Positions 17,597-26,597 of a DNA stretch of 64,000 nt are shown piece by piece (the stretch's first letter is position 1; each line of letters starts with the position of its first letter). The stretch covers positions 21,996 to 85,995 of the forward strand of contig NZ_CACSJA010000024.1 in the NCBI RefSeq assembly GCF_902706035.1, given 5' to 3'. Position numbers and translations under genes: made by a program. The notes beneath the pieces are model-generated. The model made no database searches and was not told the DNA's origin. It saw nothing but the letters and a program-made list of their open reading frames with translations. The DNA comes from Pantoea sp. 18069 (GTDB lineage Bacteria > Pseudomonadota > Gammaproteobacteria > Burkholderiales > Burkholderiaceae_C).

Positions 17597-18601
17597 CTAT
17601 ACCGCCAGCTGCACAAACACCGTTTCCGCGGGCGCATGCACCCGCGCCAGCGGTGTCTGGGCCATGAGCCGTTGCCCGTCGAGAAGCTGCAGGCTGTAGA
17701 CCAGATGGCTGCCGCGGAACTTGCAGTCGAGCACCGTCGCGGGCAGGCCGGTGGCGGCCAGGGCCAGGTGCTCGGGGCGCAGCAGCACCTGCACGTCTTC
17801 ATCCTGGACATAGTTCGGCTGGGACGCGGGCAGGCTGCCGAGCACCGTGTCCCAGCCGCCCGCGGCGCTGGCGGTCGCGCGCAGCAGCACGCCTTCGCCG
17901 ACGAATTGCGCGACTTCGCGCGTCGCCGGCGTGCAGTAGACCTGCGTCGCCGAGCCCCATTGCATCAACCGGCCCTGGGCCATCACGCCGATGTTGTCGG
18001 CCATGGCAAACGCTTCGTGCTGGTCGTGCGTGACCATCAAGGCAGTGGCCTGCGCCTGCTTGAGGATGGCGCGCACTTCGCGGGCGATGGTTTCGCGCAG
18101 GCTCGCGTCGAGGCTGGAAAACGGCTCGTCCATGAGCAGCAGGCGCGGGCGCGGCGCGAGCGCGCGCGCCAGCGCCACGCGCTGCTGCTGGCCGCCCGAC
18201 AGCTCGTGCGGCCAGCGATTGCCCATGCCCTGCAGGCCCACGAGTTCCAGCATTTCGGCGATGCGCGCCGGGCGCCGGGCCGCGGGCAGGCGGTGCAGGC
18301 CAAAACCCACATTGCCGGCCACGTCGTGGTGGGGGAACAGCGCATGCTCCTGGAACACCATGCCGATGTCGCGGCGCTGCGGCGCCAGGCAGTGGCCCGG
18401 CGTTGACACCTGCTGGCCCTGCAGCGTGATCGCGCCGCTGCGCACCGGCTCGAAGCCGGCGATCGCGCGCAGCAAGGTGGTCTTGCCGCAGCCCGAGGCG
18501 CCGAGCAGGCAGCCGATCTCGCCTTGCGCGAGCTGCAGGTCCACATCGTGGACCACCGTGGTGTCGGCGTAGCCCAGGGAAACATTCTTGACTTCAAGCA
18601 T
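17597..18601 (-). CDS. fbpC: Ferric-iron ABC transporter ATPase
   Basis: ATPase of an FbpABC/AfuABC-type Fe3+ importer. The 334-residue protein has Walker A GASGCGKTT, signature LSGGQQQRVALARAL, Walker B LLLMDEPFSSLD and a C-terminal TOBE-like regulatory region (VLLRPEHLAL). A GTG immediately before ATG 18601 could add one residue. It lies 13 nt after the permease stop, last in the fbpA-fbpB-fbpC order. Confidence 0.9.
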   Translation of the reverse strand: MLEVKNVSLGYADTTVVHDVDLQLAQGEIGCLLGASGCGKTTLLRAIAGFEPVRSGAITLQGQQVSTPGHCLAPQRRDIGMVFQEHALFPHHDVAGNVGFGLHRLPAARRPARIAEMLELVGLQGMGNRWPHELSGGQQQRVALARALAPRPRLLLMDEPFSSLDASLRETIAREVRAILKQAQATALMVTHDQHEAFAMADNIGVMAQGRLMQWGSATQVYCTPATREVAQFVGEGVLLRATASAAGGWDTVLGSLPASQPNYVQDEDVQVLLRPEHLALAATGLPATVLDCKFRGSHLVYSLQLLDGQRLMAQTPLARVHAPAETVFVQLAV

Positions 18602-18614
18602 CACTAGATCTCGG

Positions 18615-20246
18615 TTATCTCGGCGACTTCTCGGTCTGCAGCATCAGCAGCACCACGGGAATCACGCCCACGAGCACGATGGCCAGCGCCGGCAGCGCGG
18701 CCTGGTCCCACAGCGATTCGGACGTGAGCTGGAACACGCGCACGGCCAGCGTGTCCCAGCCGAACTGGCGCGTCATCAGCGTGATCGGCATTTCCTTCAT
18801 CACGTCGACCATCACCATCAGGAACGCCGACAGCAGGCCGGTGCGCAGCAGCGGCAGGTGCAGGCGGCGCAGCGTCTGCCATGGGCCAAGGCCCAGCGAG
18901 GCGCAGGCGTCTTCCTGGCTGCGCGTGATGCGCTGCATCGCGCTGTCGGTGGCGTGGTAGGCCACGGCCAGAAAACGCGCGGCCAGCGCCAGCAGCATGG
19001 CCGCGAGGCTGCCTTTGAGAATGCCCATGGACTCGATGCCAAACGGCGCGAGCCAGGCCATGAGCCGCGCGTCCAGCCAGGCAATCGGCACGAACACGCC
19101 CACGGCCAGCACCACGCCGGGCAGGGCGTAGCCGAGCACGGCGATGCGCACCGTCCAGCGCGTCAGCGGGTCGTTGTGGCGCCGGCGCACCCAGGCCAGC
19201 AGCAGCGCCAGCACCGTGGTCACGGCGGCGGTGATCAGGCCGAGGTAGAGCGTGTTCCAGGCATAGCCCCAGTAGTCGGCATTCAGATCCGTGCGCCAGA
19301 CCGACAGCGCCCACAGCACGATCTGCAGCATGGGCACGGCAAAGGCCGCGGCAAACACCAGCAGGCAGCCGGCGCTGGCCAGCCAGCGCGCCGCGCCGTG
19401 CAGCGCGATGCGCTGGTGGCGCGAAGGCGAGGCATGAAAGCGCTGCGCGCTGCGCGAGCGCTGCTCGGCGGCGACCAGCAGCAGCACGACCAGCACCAGC
19501 ATGCTCGCGAGCTGGGCCGCGGCCGCCATGTTGTGCAGGTCGAACCACGACTTGTAGAGCGCGGTGGTGAAGGTGTCGTAATTGAAGACGGCAATCGCGC
19601 CGAAGTCGGCCAGCACTTCCATCAGCACCAGCGCCAGGCCGGCGCCAATCCAGGGGCGGGCCAGCGGCAACGCGACCTGGAAGAACGCTGCCAGAGGGCT
19701 CAGTCCCAGCGCCTGGGCGGCTTCCATGCAGCGCCGGCCCTGGGTCAGAAACGCACTGCGTGCGAGCAGATAGACATAGGGGTAAAAGGCCAGCACCAGC
19801 ACCAGCACCAGCCCCCAGAGGCTGCCGCGGATGTCGGGAAACCAGCGGCTGCTGCCGAACAGCTCGCGCAGCGCAGCCTGCACCGGGCCCGCGTATTCGA
19901 ACAGGCCCATTTGCACGAAGGCCAGCACATAGGCGGGAATCGCCAGCGGCAGCACCAGCGCCCAGGCGAAGAATCGGCGCCCGGGAAAGTCGCACATGGC
20001 CGTGAGCCAGGCCAGCGGAACGCCCACGGCAAGAACGGCCAGGGCCACCAGCACCAGCAGCACGGCAGTGTTGGTCAGCACGCGCGGCAGCACGTACTGC
20101 CACAGGTGTTGCCAGATATCCGCCTGGGGCGTGAGGGCCAGGCCCAGCACGGCCAGCAGCGGAACGAGTGTGAGCAGCGCGATCGGCAGCGCCAAAGCAA
20201 AACCGCGCCAGCCGGAGGCGGGCGCGGTGCGGTCTACGAAAGACAA
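18615..20246 (-). CDS. fbpB: Ferric-iron ABC transporter permease (two-domain)
   Basis: Inner-membrane permease of the Fe3+ importer. The 543-residue protein is the usual fused FbpB: two homologous binding-protein-dependent permease halves with about twelve membrane segments. EAA-like loops are visible as AAQALGLSPLAAFFQVALPLARP in the first half and DACASLGLGPWQTLRRLHLPLLR in the second. It lies between fbpA (29-nt gap) and fbpC on the minus strand. Conventional in length and motifs. Confidence 0.92.
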   Translation of the reverse strand: MSFVDRTAPASGWRGFALALPIALLTLVPLLAVLGLALTPQADIWQHLWQYVLPRVLTNTAVLLVLVALAVLAVGVPLAWLTAMCDFPGRRFFAWALVLPLAIPAYVLAFVQMGLFEYAGPVQAALRELFGSSRWFPDIRGSLWGLVLVLVLAFYPYVYLLARSAFLTQGRRCMEAAQALGLSPLAAFFQVALPLARPWIGAGLALVLMEVLADFGAIAVFNYDTFTTALYKSWFDLHNMAAAAQLASMLVLVVLLLVAAEQRSRSAQRFHASPSRHQRIALHGAARWLASAGCLLVFAAAFAVPMLQIVLWALSVWRTDLNADYWGYAWNTLYLGLITAAVTTVLALLLAWVRRRHNDPLTRWTVRIAVLGYALPGVVLAVGVFVPIAWLDARLMAWLAPFGIESMGILKGSLAAMLLALAARFLAVAYHATDSAMQRITRSQEDACASLGLGPWQTLRRLHLPLLRTGLLSAFLMVMVDVMKEMPITLMTRQFGWDTLAVRVFQLTSESLWDQAALPALAIVLVGVIPVVLLMLQTEKSPR

Positions 20247-20275
20247 GAGACAGTTACCTCAAGGCAGCAGCGCGA

Positions 20276-21295
20276 TCAGCGATAGCCCACGCGGTCGAGC
20301 AGGCGAATCGCTTCGGCCTGGTGCGAACCGATGTCGGCGGCGTTCAGCGGGCTGGGCGTGAACTTGCCCCAGGCCTGGACGATGGGGTCGGCCTTGGCCT
20401 TGGTGTTGATGGGGCTTTCGAACGTGCCGTGGGTATAGGCAGTCTGCACGCCTTCGGACGACAGCCACTCGAGCAGCTTGCGCGCGCCTTCGGGGTTCTT
20501 CGCATGGGCCGTCACGCCCGCACCCGACAGGTTCACGTGAGCGCCGCCCTGGTTGGCGCCCTGGTTGGCCCAGAACAGCTTCACGCTCTGGTTGAAATCG
20601 GGCTCGCGCGACAGCAGGCGGCCGTAGTAGTAGGTGTTGGAGATGCCGACATCGCACTGGCCCGCGGCGATGGCCTTGAGCAGGCTGGCGTCGTTGGTGA
20701 ACACGTCGCCGGCGAGGTTGCTGACCCAGCCCTTGGTGATGGCCTCGGCCTTTTGCACGCCGTGCTTGGCAATCATCATCGCCACCAGCGACTGGGTATA
20801 GGTCTGCTTGCCGGTGCGCAGGCACAGCTTGCCTTTCCACTTGGGATCGGCCAGATCCTCGTAGGTGCTCAACTGCTCGGGCTTGACGCGGCCTTGCGCG
20901 TAGAAGATCGTGCGTTCGCGCTGCGACAGGCCCCACCAGCGGTTTTCGGGGTCACGGAAATTGGCCGGCACGTTGGCGTTGAGCATGGGCGAGTCGATCT
21001 TGCGCAGCAGGCCGCGCTGGGCCGCGTTGTGCAGATTGCCCATGTCGACGGTGATCAGCACGTCCGCGGGCGAGCTCTTGCCTTCGGCGGCCAGGCGCTC
21101 GGCGAGCGAGCCGCCACGGTCGGTCAGCAGGTTGATCTTGACGCCGGTCTGCTGGGTGTACTGGTCCAGCGTGGGCTTGAGCAGGTTCTCGATGCGCGAG
21201 GAGTAGACGGTGACTGCCTCGGGCGCGGGCTGGGCCTGGGCCAGGGTGGCCATGCCGGCCGCGCCGACGCACAGAACTGTTTTCCAAAGTTTCAT
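20276..21295 (-). CDS. fbpA: Ferric-iron binding periplasmic protein
   Basis: Periplasmic class II binding protein that captures Fe3+. The 339-residue precursor has signal peptide MKLWKTVLCVGAAGMATLAQA, then VTVYSSRIENLLKPTLDQYT and the iron-binding Tyr pair in GISNTYYYG. ATG 21295 places the signal peptide at the N-terminus; an in-frame ATG at 21445 would bury it and cross the operator region. A Fur-like palindrome lies about 110 nt upstream. First gene of fbpABC, divergent from a TonB receptor, so both halves of an iron-uptake route share one control region. Confidence 0.94.
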   Translation of the reverse strand: MKLWKTVLCVGAAGMATLAQAQPAPEAVTVYSSRIENLLKPTLDQYTQQTGVKINLLTDRGGSLAERLAAEGKSSPADVLITVDMGNLHNAAQRGLLRKIDSPMLNANVPANFRDPENRWWGLSQRERTIFYAQGRVKPEQLSTYEDLADPKWKGKLCLRTGKQTYTQSLVAMMIAKHGVQKAEAITKGWVSNLAGDVFTNDASLLKAIAAGQCDVGISNTYYYGRLLSREPDFNQSVKLFWANQGANQGGAHVNLSGAGVTAHAKNPEGARKLLEWLSSEGVQTAYTHGTFESPINTKAKADPIVQAWGKFTPSPLNAADIGSHQAEAIRLLDRVGYR

Positions 21296-21407
21296 GGTGA
21301 ATTTCGAGTCAAGGGTGGACGAGCCCCGCCGCAGGTGCTGCAGCGATCCAATGGGAGTTGGGGAGCAGGGGAGTGGACGATTTTTGTATTGGTTGTGTGT
21401 CCGACTT

Positions 21408-21426
21408 GGGAATAAGAATAATTCCC
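21408..21426 (-). promoter_or_regulatory. Fur-like box for fbpABC
   Basis: gggaataagaataattccc is a near-perfect 19-bp inverted repeat with the AT-rich centre expected of a Fur site, about 110 nt upstream of the fbpA start. Confidence 0.55.
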
Positions 21427-21552
21427 GCCCGCAAATTCTAAACAAATTACGCCATGCCGGCCGCTGGAATTTCCGCAGATTGGCAGGGCGTTGCCTATGG
21501 CACAGCGCCGTGGTCGTCAGTTTTAAACAACATTTGGCGTGCGTCGCAATGG

Positions 21553-21571
21553 ATTGAGAATAAATCTCATT
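21553..21571 (+). promoter_or_regulatory. Fur-like box for TonB receptor
   Basis: attgagaataaatctcatt is an inverted repeat (tgaga/tctca) of 19 bp resembling natural TGAGAAT-type Fur boxes, about 150 nt before the receptor start. Confidence 0.55.
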
Positions 21572-21724
21572 GCCATCAACTATGATTTTGTCCGCAAGCC
21601 CTTACAAAAAAACACATTACACCCGGGCCCTCTCAGCCGCGGATCCGTGCTTCGACTGATCTGTTCCAGCATCCAACTTTTCTTTCATTCCATCGATCGC
21701 CGGCGCCTGCTGGCGAGGAGCCAT

Positions 21725-23875
21725 ATGTCAGTCAAAACCTATTGCACCCTTACCCTCGTCGCTGCGGCCTGCGCATCCGCGTTCGCACAGTCCACGCCGA
21801 CTCAGGCCATGTCGGAAGTGGTGGTGTCCGCATCGGGCTTCGAGCAGGAGCTCAAGCAGGCGCCCGCGTCGATTTCCGTGGTCACGCGCCAGGAACTCGA
21901 AACCAGGAATTACCGCGATCTGGCCGAAGCGCTGCAAGGCGTCGAAGGCATTGACGTGATGGGTGGCACCGGCAAGACCGGCGGCCTGGACATCAGCATC
22001 CGCGGCATGCCCAGTGACTACACGCTGATCCTGATCGACGGCCGCCGCCAGAACGTGGCCGGCGACGTCTCGCCCAACGGCTTTGGCGCGGCGCTCAACA
22101 GCTTCATGCCGCCGGTGTCGGCCATCGAGCGCATCGAAATCATCCGCGGCCCGATGTCCACGCTCTACGGCTCGGACGCCATGGGCGGCGTGGTCAACAT
22201 CATCACGCGCAAGGTGGCCAAGGAGTGGGGCGGCGAAGTCGGCGTGTCGGCAGGCCTGCCGCAGGACAGCGCCTGGGGCAACCAGGGCCGTGCGAACTTC
22301 TACCTCAGCGGCCCGATCAAGAACGACGTGCTGGGCCTGGCCGTGCGCGGCAGCATCTACGACCGCGAAGCATCCGACTGGGTGCTCGCGCCCGGCGCCA
22401 CGCAGCCCACCCAGGCGCGCAACCCGGCACCTGCCCAAAGCCGCCAGCACAACATCGGCGCGCGCCTGACGCTGACGCCCACGCGCGGCCATGACCTGTG
22501 GCTCGACGTCGAGCAGGGCCGCACCCGCTACGACAACTCGGACGGCCGCCTGGGCAGCCGCGATGCGCTCGAACCCACACCGAGCAAATTGCCGGGCTAC
22601 GCCGACACGCTGCGCTTCAACCGCGACCAGATCGCCGTGGGCCACAACGCCGTGCTGGGCTTTGGCCGGCTCGAGACCAGCCTGATGCGCACCGAAACCG
22701 AAACCCTGGGCCGCACCATTCCCGGTGAGGCGATGCCCGCGAACGACCCCCGCATCGGCACGGCACGCGAACTCAGCACCACCAATGTGGTGCTCGATTC
22801 CAAGCTGGTCGCGCCGCTGGGCGACGCCCACCTGCTGACCGTGGGCGGCCAATGGTGGGACGCCAAGCTCACGGATGGCGTGCTGTCCGACCGCCACAGC
22901 CAGACCATGTGGTCGCTGTTCGCCGAAGACGAATGGCGCCTGCGCGAAGACCTCACGGCCACGCTGGGCGGCCGCTACGACCACCATGACGCGTTTGGCG
23001 GCCAGGTGAGCCCGCGCGCCTACCTGGTCTGGGATGCGAGCAAGCAGTGGACTTTCAAGGGCGGCGTGAGCCGCGGCTTTCGCGCACCGCGCCTGAACCA
23101 GTTGATCGATGGCGTCAGCGGCGTCTCGGGCCAGGGCAAGGAAATTAGTATCGGCAACCCGAATCTCAAGCCCGAAGTCAGCACCAATACCGAGCTGTCG
23201 GCGCTGTTCGACAGCCAAAGCGGCCTCACGGCCTCGACCACGCTGTTCTACAACCGCGTCAAGGACAAGATCAGCAGCGGTGGCGACTGCGCCGACCTGG
23301 CCATTTCGAGCTGCAGCTTCAATCCCGTGGCCACCTACAACATCAACGTCGACCAGGCCAAGACCTGGGGCCTGGAGCTGAGCAGCCGCGCCCAGCTTGC
23401 CAGGGACTGGAGCATGCGTGTCGGCTACACCTGGACCAACAGCGAAGTGCTCGAGGGCGGCGTGAAGACCGGCCAGCTGGCATTCACGGCCAAGCATATC
23501 GCGACCGCGCAGGTCGACTGGAACCCCAACGCCCAGTGGCGCCTGTGGCTGCGCGGCGAATACCGCGGCAAGAGCCCGCGCTTCAATGCGGTGCCCGGGC
23601 CGAGAGACGCCAACCGCGCAATCTACGACGTGCTCGGCGACAACACCAAGGCCTACGGCATGCTGCACCTGGGCGGCAGCTACGAGCTGTCCAAGAGCGT
23701 GACGCTAGGCGCCAACATCTTCAACCTGCTGGACAAGGACTTCCGCAAGTACCGCCAGATCAACGTCAATGGCACGCCGACGCAGGTCAACGAGTACTTC
23801 CAGGGCGGGCGAGCGATTGCCGGCGCCACGCCCCCGGGCCGCACGCTGTGGCTGACCGCGAACGTCAAGTTCTGA
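21725..23875 (+). CDS. TonB-dependent ferric-siderophore receptor (CirA/FepA-like)
   Basis: Outer-membrane receptor, 716 residues, probably for a catecholate or related ferric siderophore. It has signal peptide MSVKTYCTLTLVAAACASAFA, a TonB-box-like segment MSEVVVSASG, plug motifs (QAPASISVVTRQELE; DISIRGMPSDYTLILIDGRRQ; IERIEIIRGPMSTLYGSDAMG) and barrel motifs (GVSRGFRAPRLNQL; NPNLKPEVSTNTEL), ending in NVKF. A GAGGAG site precedes ATG 21725. The plug resembles CirA/FepA/IrgA; the exact ligand cannot be read from sequence. Divergent fbpABC and shared Fur-like sites support a role in iron supply. A strong terminator follows. Confidence 0.9.
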   Translation: MSVKTYCTLTLVAAACASAFAQSTPTQAMSEVVVSASGFEQELKQAPASISVVTRQELETRNYRDLAEALQGVEGIDVMGGTGKTGGLDISIRGMPSDYTLILIDGRRQNVAGDVSPNGFGAALNSFMPPVSAIERIEIIRGPMSTLYGSDAMGGVVNIITRKVAKEWGGEVGVSAGLPQDSAWGNQGRANFYLSGPIKNDVLGLAVRGSIYDREASDWVLAPGATQPTQARNPAPAQSRQHNIGARLTLTPTRGHDLWLDVEQGRTRYDNSDGRLGSRDALEPTPSKLPGYADTLRFNRDQIAVGHNAVLGFGRLETSLMRTETETLGRTIPGEAMPANDPRIGTARELSTTNVVLDSKLVAPLGDAHLLTVGGQWWDAKLTDGVLSDRHSQTMWSLFAEDEWRLREDLTATLGGRYDHHDAFGGQVSPRAYLVWDASKQWTFKGGVSRGFRAPRLNQLIDGVSGVSGQGKEISIGNPNLKPEVSTNTELSALFDSQSGLTASTTLFYNRVKDKISSGGDCADLAISSCSFNPVATYNINVDQAKTWGLELSSRAQLARDWSMRVGYTWTNSEVLEGGVKTGQLAFTAKHIATAQVDWNPNAQWRLWLRGEYRGKSPRFNAVPGPRDANRAIYDVLGDNTKAYGMLHLGGSYELSKSVTLGANIFNLLDKDFRKYRQINVNGTPTQVNEYFQGGRAIAGATPPGRTLWLTANVKF

Positions 23876-23911
23876 CAGCACGGGGCGACAGCGCCTTGGC
23901 GCCTTCTTGAA

Positions 23912-23943
23912 AACCAGCCGGTGCGCACCGGCTGGTTTTTTTT
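23912..23943 (+). terminator. Rho-independent terminator after TonB receptor
   Basis: A perfect 13-bp hairpin (aaccagccggtgc / gcaccggctggtt) with no unpaired loop bases beyond the centre, followed by eight T residues. One of the clearest intrinsic terminators in the window. Confidence 0.9.
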
Positions 23944-24251
23944 CGCCCGCTCGCTCCATGTGCGCCTATACCATCAACTAGGCATGTGTTTATTCACAGC
24001 AGAGTGCTTTTATTTTGCGTGGTTTTATCCCCGGGGCGTGTGGACGGAGCTGTGGAAAACTCCCCAGGTAACCCGTGAAACCCGCGCCAGCATTGGCTTG
24101 TGACGCAGTGCTTAAAAAAAAGGCAGGGGCTGCAAGACGCGCTGCCGGCAGGCCGGCGCAGCGGGCCGGACAAGCGCTTGCGCGCGCGCTGCGTGCATTA
24201 CGATCGGGCACGCGCCGCGTCCCGTTGCGCGAGCGAGCAAGAGAAAAGTGC
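23944..24251. other. Region upstream of tadA
   Basis: 308 bp with an AT-rich first half (about 23970-24040) that may carry the tadA promoter, then a GC-rich leader containing a run of eight A residues near 24114. An in-frame extension of the tadA frame back to 24075 lacks family resemblance. No gene supported. Confidence 0.4.
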
Positions 24252-25421
24252 ATGGAATTGCTGAGCAATGATGAGGCCGGAATGCGCGCCGCGCTGGCCC
24301 AGGCGCAGGCCGCGGCCCAGGCCGGCGAAGTGCCCGTGGGCGCGGTCGTGGTCAGGGACGGCGTGGTCGTGGGCCGGGGGCGCAACGCGCCTGTGGCCTC
24401 GCACGACCCGACGGCCCATGCCGAGATCCAGGCGCTGCGCGATGCCGCGCAACGCCTGGGCAACTACCGGCTCGATGGCTGCACGCTGTATGTGACGCTC
24501 GAGCCCTGCGTGATGTGCAGCGGCGCGGCCCTGCATGCGCGCGTGGCGCGCGTGGTCTACGGCGCGGCCGAACCCAAGACCGGTGCCGCGGGCTCGGTGC
24601 TCGACCTGTTCGCCGAGCCGCGCCTGAACCACCACACGCAGATCGCGCGCGGCGTGCTCGCCGACGAGTGCAGCGCGCTGCTCGCCGGGTTTTTCCAGCA
24701 GCGCCGGCGCCAGAACCAGGCCGCGGCCAGGGCCGCCCACCCGCTGCGCGACGACGCGCTGCGCACGCCCGACGCGGCGTTCGCCCATCTGCCGGACTAC
24801 CCCTGGGCACCGCGCTACGCGAGCGACTGGCCCAGCCTGCAGGGGCTGCGCCTGCACTACCTTGACGAAGGCCCGCGCGACGCGCCGCTGACCTGGCTGT
24901 GCCTGCACGGCGCTCCCGCCTGGAGCTATCTGTACCGCCGCATGCTGCCGGTGTTTCTGGCCGCGGGCCACCGCGTGGTCGCGCCCGACCTGATTGGTTT
25001 TGGCAAAAGCGACAAGCCCAAGAAGCCGGGCTTTCACACCCCCGAGCGACACCGGGAAATCCTCCATGCGTTGCTGCAGCAGGCCGATCTGCAGCGCTGC
25101 GTGCTGGTGCTGCAGCGCAGCGCCGCACCGCTGGCCGCACCGTTGGTCATGGCCGCGCGCGAACGTTTCGCGGGCGTGCTGCTGCTGGAGAGCGCGCCCG
25201 GCCCGGGCGCTGTGGAAACCGCTGCGGAAAGCGTCGCCTTGAATGCGCCATTTCCCGATCGCGGCCATCGCGCGGCGCTGCAGGCATTTGCGGCCATGCA
25301 TTCCGCACAGGACCAGGCGCTGGCCGAAGGAGTGCTGCTGCGTGGCCTGCGCAGCACCCGCGGCGCCGCACACAGCGCCGACATGGCCTTGCAGGCTGTG
25401 GAATACTTCAGGCCATCTTAG
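24252..25421 (+). CDS. tadA: tRNA adenosine-34 deaminase fused to a degenerate dehalogenase-like domain
   Basis: The N-terminal ~160 residues are TadA, which edits adenosine to inosine at the wobble position of tRNA-Arg(ACG): zinc and catalytic residues in AHAE (His56, Glu58) and PCVMC (Cys86, Cys89) are intact. Residues ~165-389 resemble haloalkane dehalogenase-type alpha/beta hydrolases, keeping the oxyanion segment HGAPAWSYLYRRM (219-231) and PDLIGFGKSDKP. Where the family has the nucleophile elbow (Q-D-W-G-G type) this protein reads LQRSAAP (287-293), and the rest is shorter than usual. The deaminase should work; the second domain probably is not a dehalogenase. ATG 24252 precedes the TadA homology. 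Confidence 0.88.
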   Translation: MELLSNDEAGMRAALAQAQAAAQAGEVPVGAVVVRDGVVVGRGRNAPVASHDPTAHAEIQALRDAAQRLGNYRLDGCTLYVTLEPCVMCSGAALHARVARVVYGAAEPKTGAAGSVLDLFAEPRLNHHTQIARGVLADECSALLAGFFQQRRRQNQAAARAAHPLRDDALRTPDAAFAHLPDYPWAPRYASDWPSLQGLRLHYLDEGPRDAPLTWLCLHGAPAWSYLYRRMLPVFLAAGHRVVAPDLIGFGKSDKPKKPGFHTPERHREILHALLQQADLQRCVLVLQRSAAPLAAPLVMAARERFAGVLLLESAPGPGAVETAAESVALNAPFPDRGHRAALQAFAAMHSAQDQALAEGVLLRGLRSTRGAAHSADMALQAVEYFRPS

Positions 25422-25422
25422 A

Positions 25423-25498
25423 GCGGCTTCATTCGAAGCCGCCCCAGGGGGCGTCCCCTGGCCCCTGTCCTACCGGAGCAGGCTGCATTGGCAGCCTG
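25423..25498 (+). promoter_or_regulatory. Three stacked hairpins between tadA and ldcA
   Basis: Three consecutive perfect stems: gcggcttc/gaagccgc (25423-25442), ccagggg/cccctgg (25444-25461) and caggctgc/gcagcctg (25479-25498). The last ends only 6 nt before the proposed LdcA start, so it could hinder or shape initiation; the set may also be a terminator cluster or intergenic repeat. Confidence 0.45.
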
Positions 25499-25504
25499 AA
25501 TGCC

Positions 25505-26533
25505 TTGTCTTCGAAGCACGCCGAACACCACCACCATTCGCACGACCACGCCCACCACGAGCACGACGCCGATGGCGCCTGCTGCGGTCATGCGCAGCGT
25601 CCGCGCCGCATCTACGTCTACTCTCCTTCGAGCGCGATCAGCGACAAGCCGGCGTTCAAGCGCGGCATCGCGCGGCTGCGCGCGCTGGGCCATGACGTCG
25701 AAGTCGATGCCGATGCGCTGACGCGCGCGACACGCTTCGCGGGCGACGACGCCACGCGGCTGGCGGCCATCCACCGCGCGGCCGCAAGCGGTGCCGACGT
25801 GGCGCTGATTTCGCGCGGCGGCTACGGCCTGGGCCGCCTGCTGGCGCAGATCGACTACGCGGCCGTGGCCAAGGCGGTGGAGCGTGGCACGAAGTTCGTG
25901 GGCTTGAGCGACTTCACGGCCTTCCAGAGCGCGCTGCTCGCGCGCACCGGCGCGGTCAGCTGGGCCGGCCCGGCGCTGACGGCCGATTTCGGCTCGGCCG
26001 ATGCACCCGACGACATCATGCTCGACTGCTTCGACGACCTGATCGCGGGCCGCGGCGAAGGCAGCGGCTGGCGCATGCACAAGCAGGCGCCGCTGGCCGA
26101 CGGCACGCCGGCCGTGCCCGATGTCTACCTGCAGGACGCGACGCTGTGGGGCGGCAACCTGGCGATGCTCGCCTCGCTGGTCGGCACGCCCTATCTGCCC
26201 GATGTGCGCGGCGGCGTCCTGTTTCTCGAAGATGTGAACGAGCACCCGTTTCGCGTCGAGCGCATGCTGAGCCAGCTGCTCTACGCGGGCGTGCTGGGCA
26301 AGCAGCAGGCCGTGGTGCTGGGCCAGTTCACGGGCTACAAGCTGGCTGCGCACGACAAGGGCTACAAGCTGCAAAGCGTGGTCGACTGGCTGCGCACGCA
26401 GATCGATGCGCCGGTGCTGACCAACCTGCCTTTCGGCCATGTCGAGACCAAGGTGCTGCTGCCCGTGGGCGCGAAAGTCTCGCTTTCCGTCGAAGGGCGT
26501 GACGCCTTGATTTACTGGGGCCATACCCACTGA
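25505..26533 (+). CDS. ldcA: LD-carboxypeptidase (peptidase S66) with His-rich N-terminus
   Basis: Cytoplasmic serine peptidase that trims the terminal D-Ala from murein tetrapeptides during peptidoglycan recycling. The ~342-residue protein shows SRGGYGLGRLL, the nucleophile segment VGLSDFTA (Ser135 in this numbering), the Glu region LWGGNLAML and the catalytic-His region GHVETKVLLPVG. The first 30 residues contain eleven His and a Cys pair, an unusual metal-binding-like extension. No in-frame ATG fits; TTG 25505 is my best start, and ATG 25500 is in the wrong frame. The preceding hairpin makes initiation uncertain. Confidence 0.83.
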   Translation: MSSKHAEHHHHSHDHAHHEHDADGACCGHAQRPRRIYVYSPSSAISDKPAFKRGIARLRALGHDVEVDADALTRATRFAGDDATRLAAIHRAAASGADVALISRGGYGLGRLLAQIDYAAVAKAVERGTKFVGLSDFTAFQSALLARTGAVSWAGPALTADFGSADAPDDIMLDCFDDLIAGRGEGSGWRMHKQAPLADGTPAVPDVYLQDATLWGGNLAMLASLVGTPYLPDVRGGVLFLEDVNEHPFRVERMLSQLLYAGVLGKQQAVVLGQFTGYKLAAHDKGYKLQSVVDWLRTQIDAPVLTNLPFGHVETKVLLPVGAKVSLSVEGRDALIYWGHTH

Positions 26534-26560
26534 TCTCGCCCCGGCAGATCCACCCGCCGC

Positions 26561-26597
26561 AGGGCCGTTACTCGAGGTAGCGGCCCTGTTCCTTTTT
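26561..26597 (+). terminator. Terminator between ldcA and convergent small gene
   Basis: An 11-bp stem agggccgttac / gtagcggccct (one G-U pair, loop tcgag) followed by gttccttttt on the plus strand. It overlaps the last codons of the convergent small gene. Confidence 0.55.

Larger units (their letters stand above)
21296..21724. other. Divergent iron-regulated control region fbpA / TonB receptor
   Basis: This 429-bp gap is noticeably AT-richer than its flanks and contains two Fur-like palindromes listed separately, one nearer each divergent gene. No supported gene. An open frame reaching 21539 in the receptor frame is rejected because the signal peptide begins at 21725. Confidence 0.6.

Noticed and set aside
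25500..25721. ATG at 25500 as ldcA start
   Set aside because: It is out of frame with the S66 peptidase; the translation is Thr/Ser/Arg noise.
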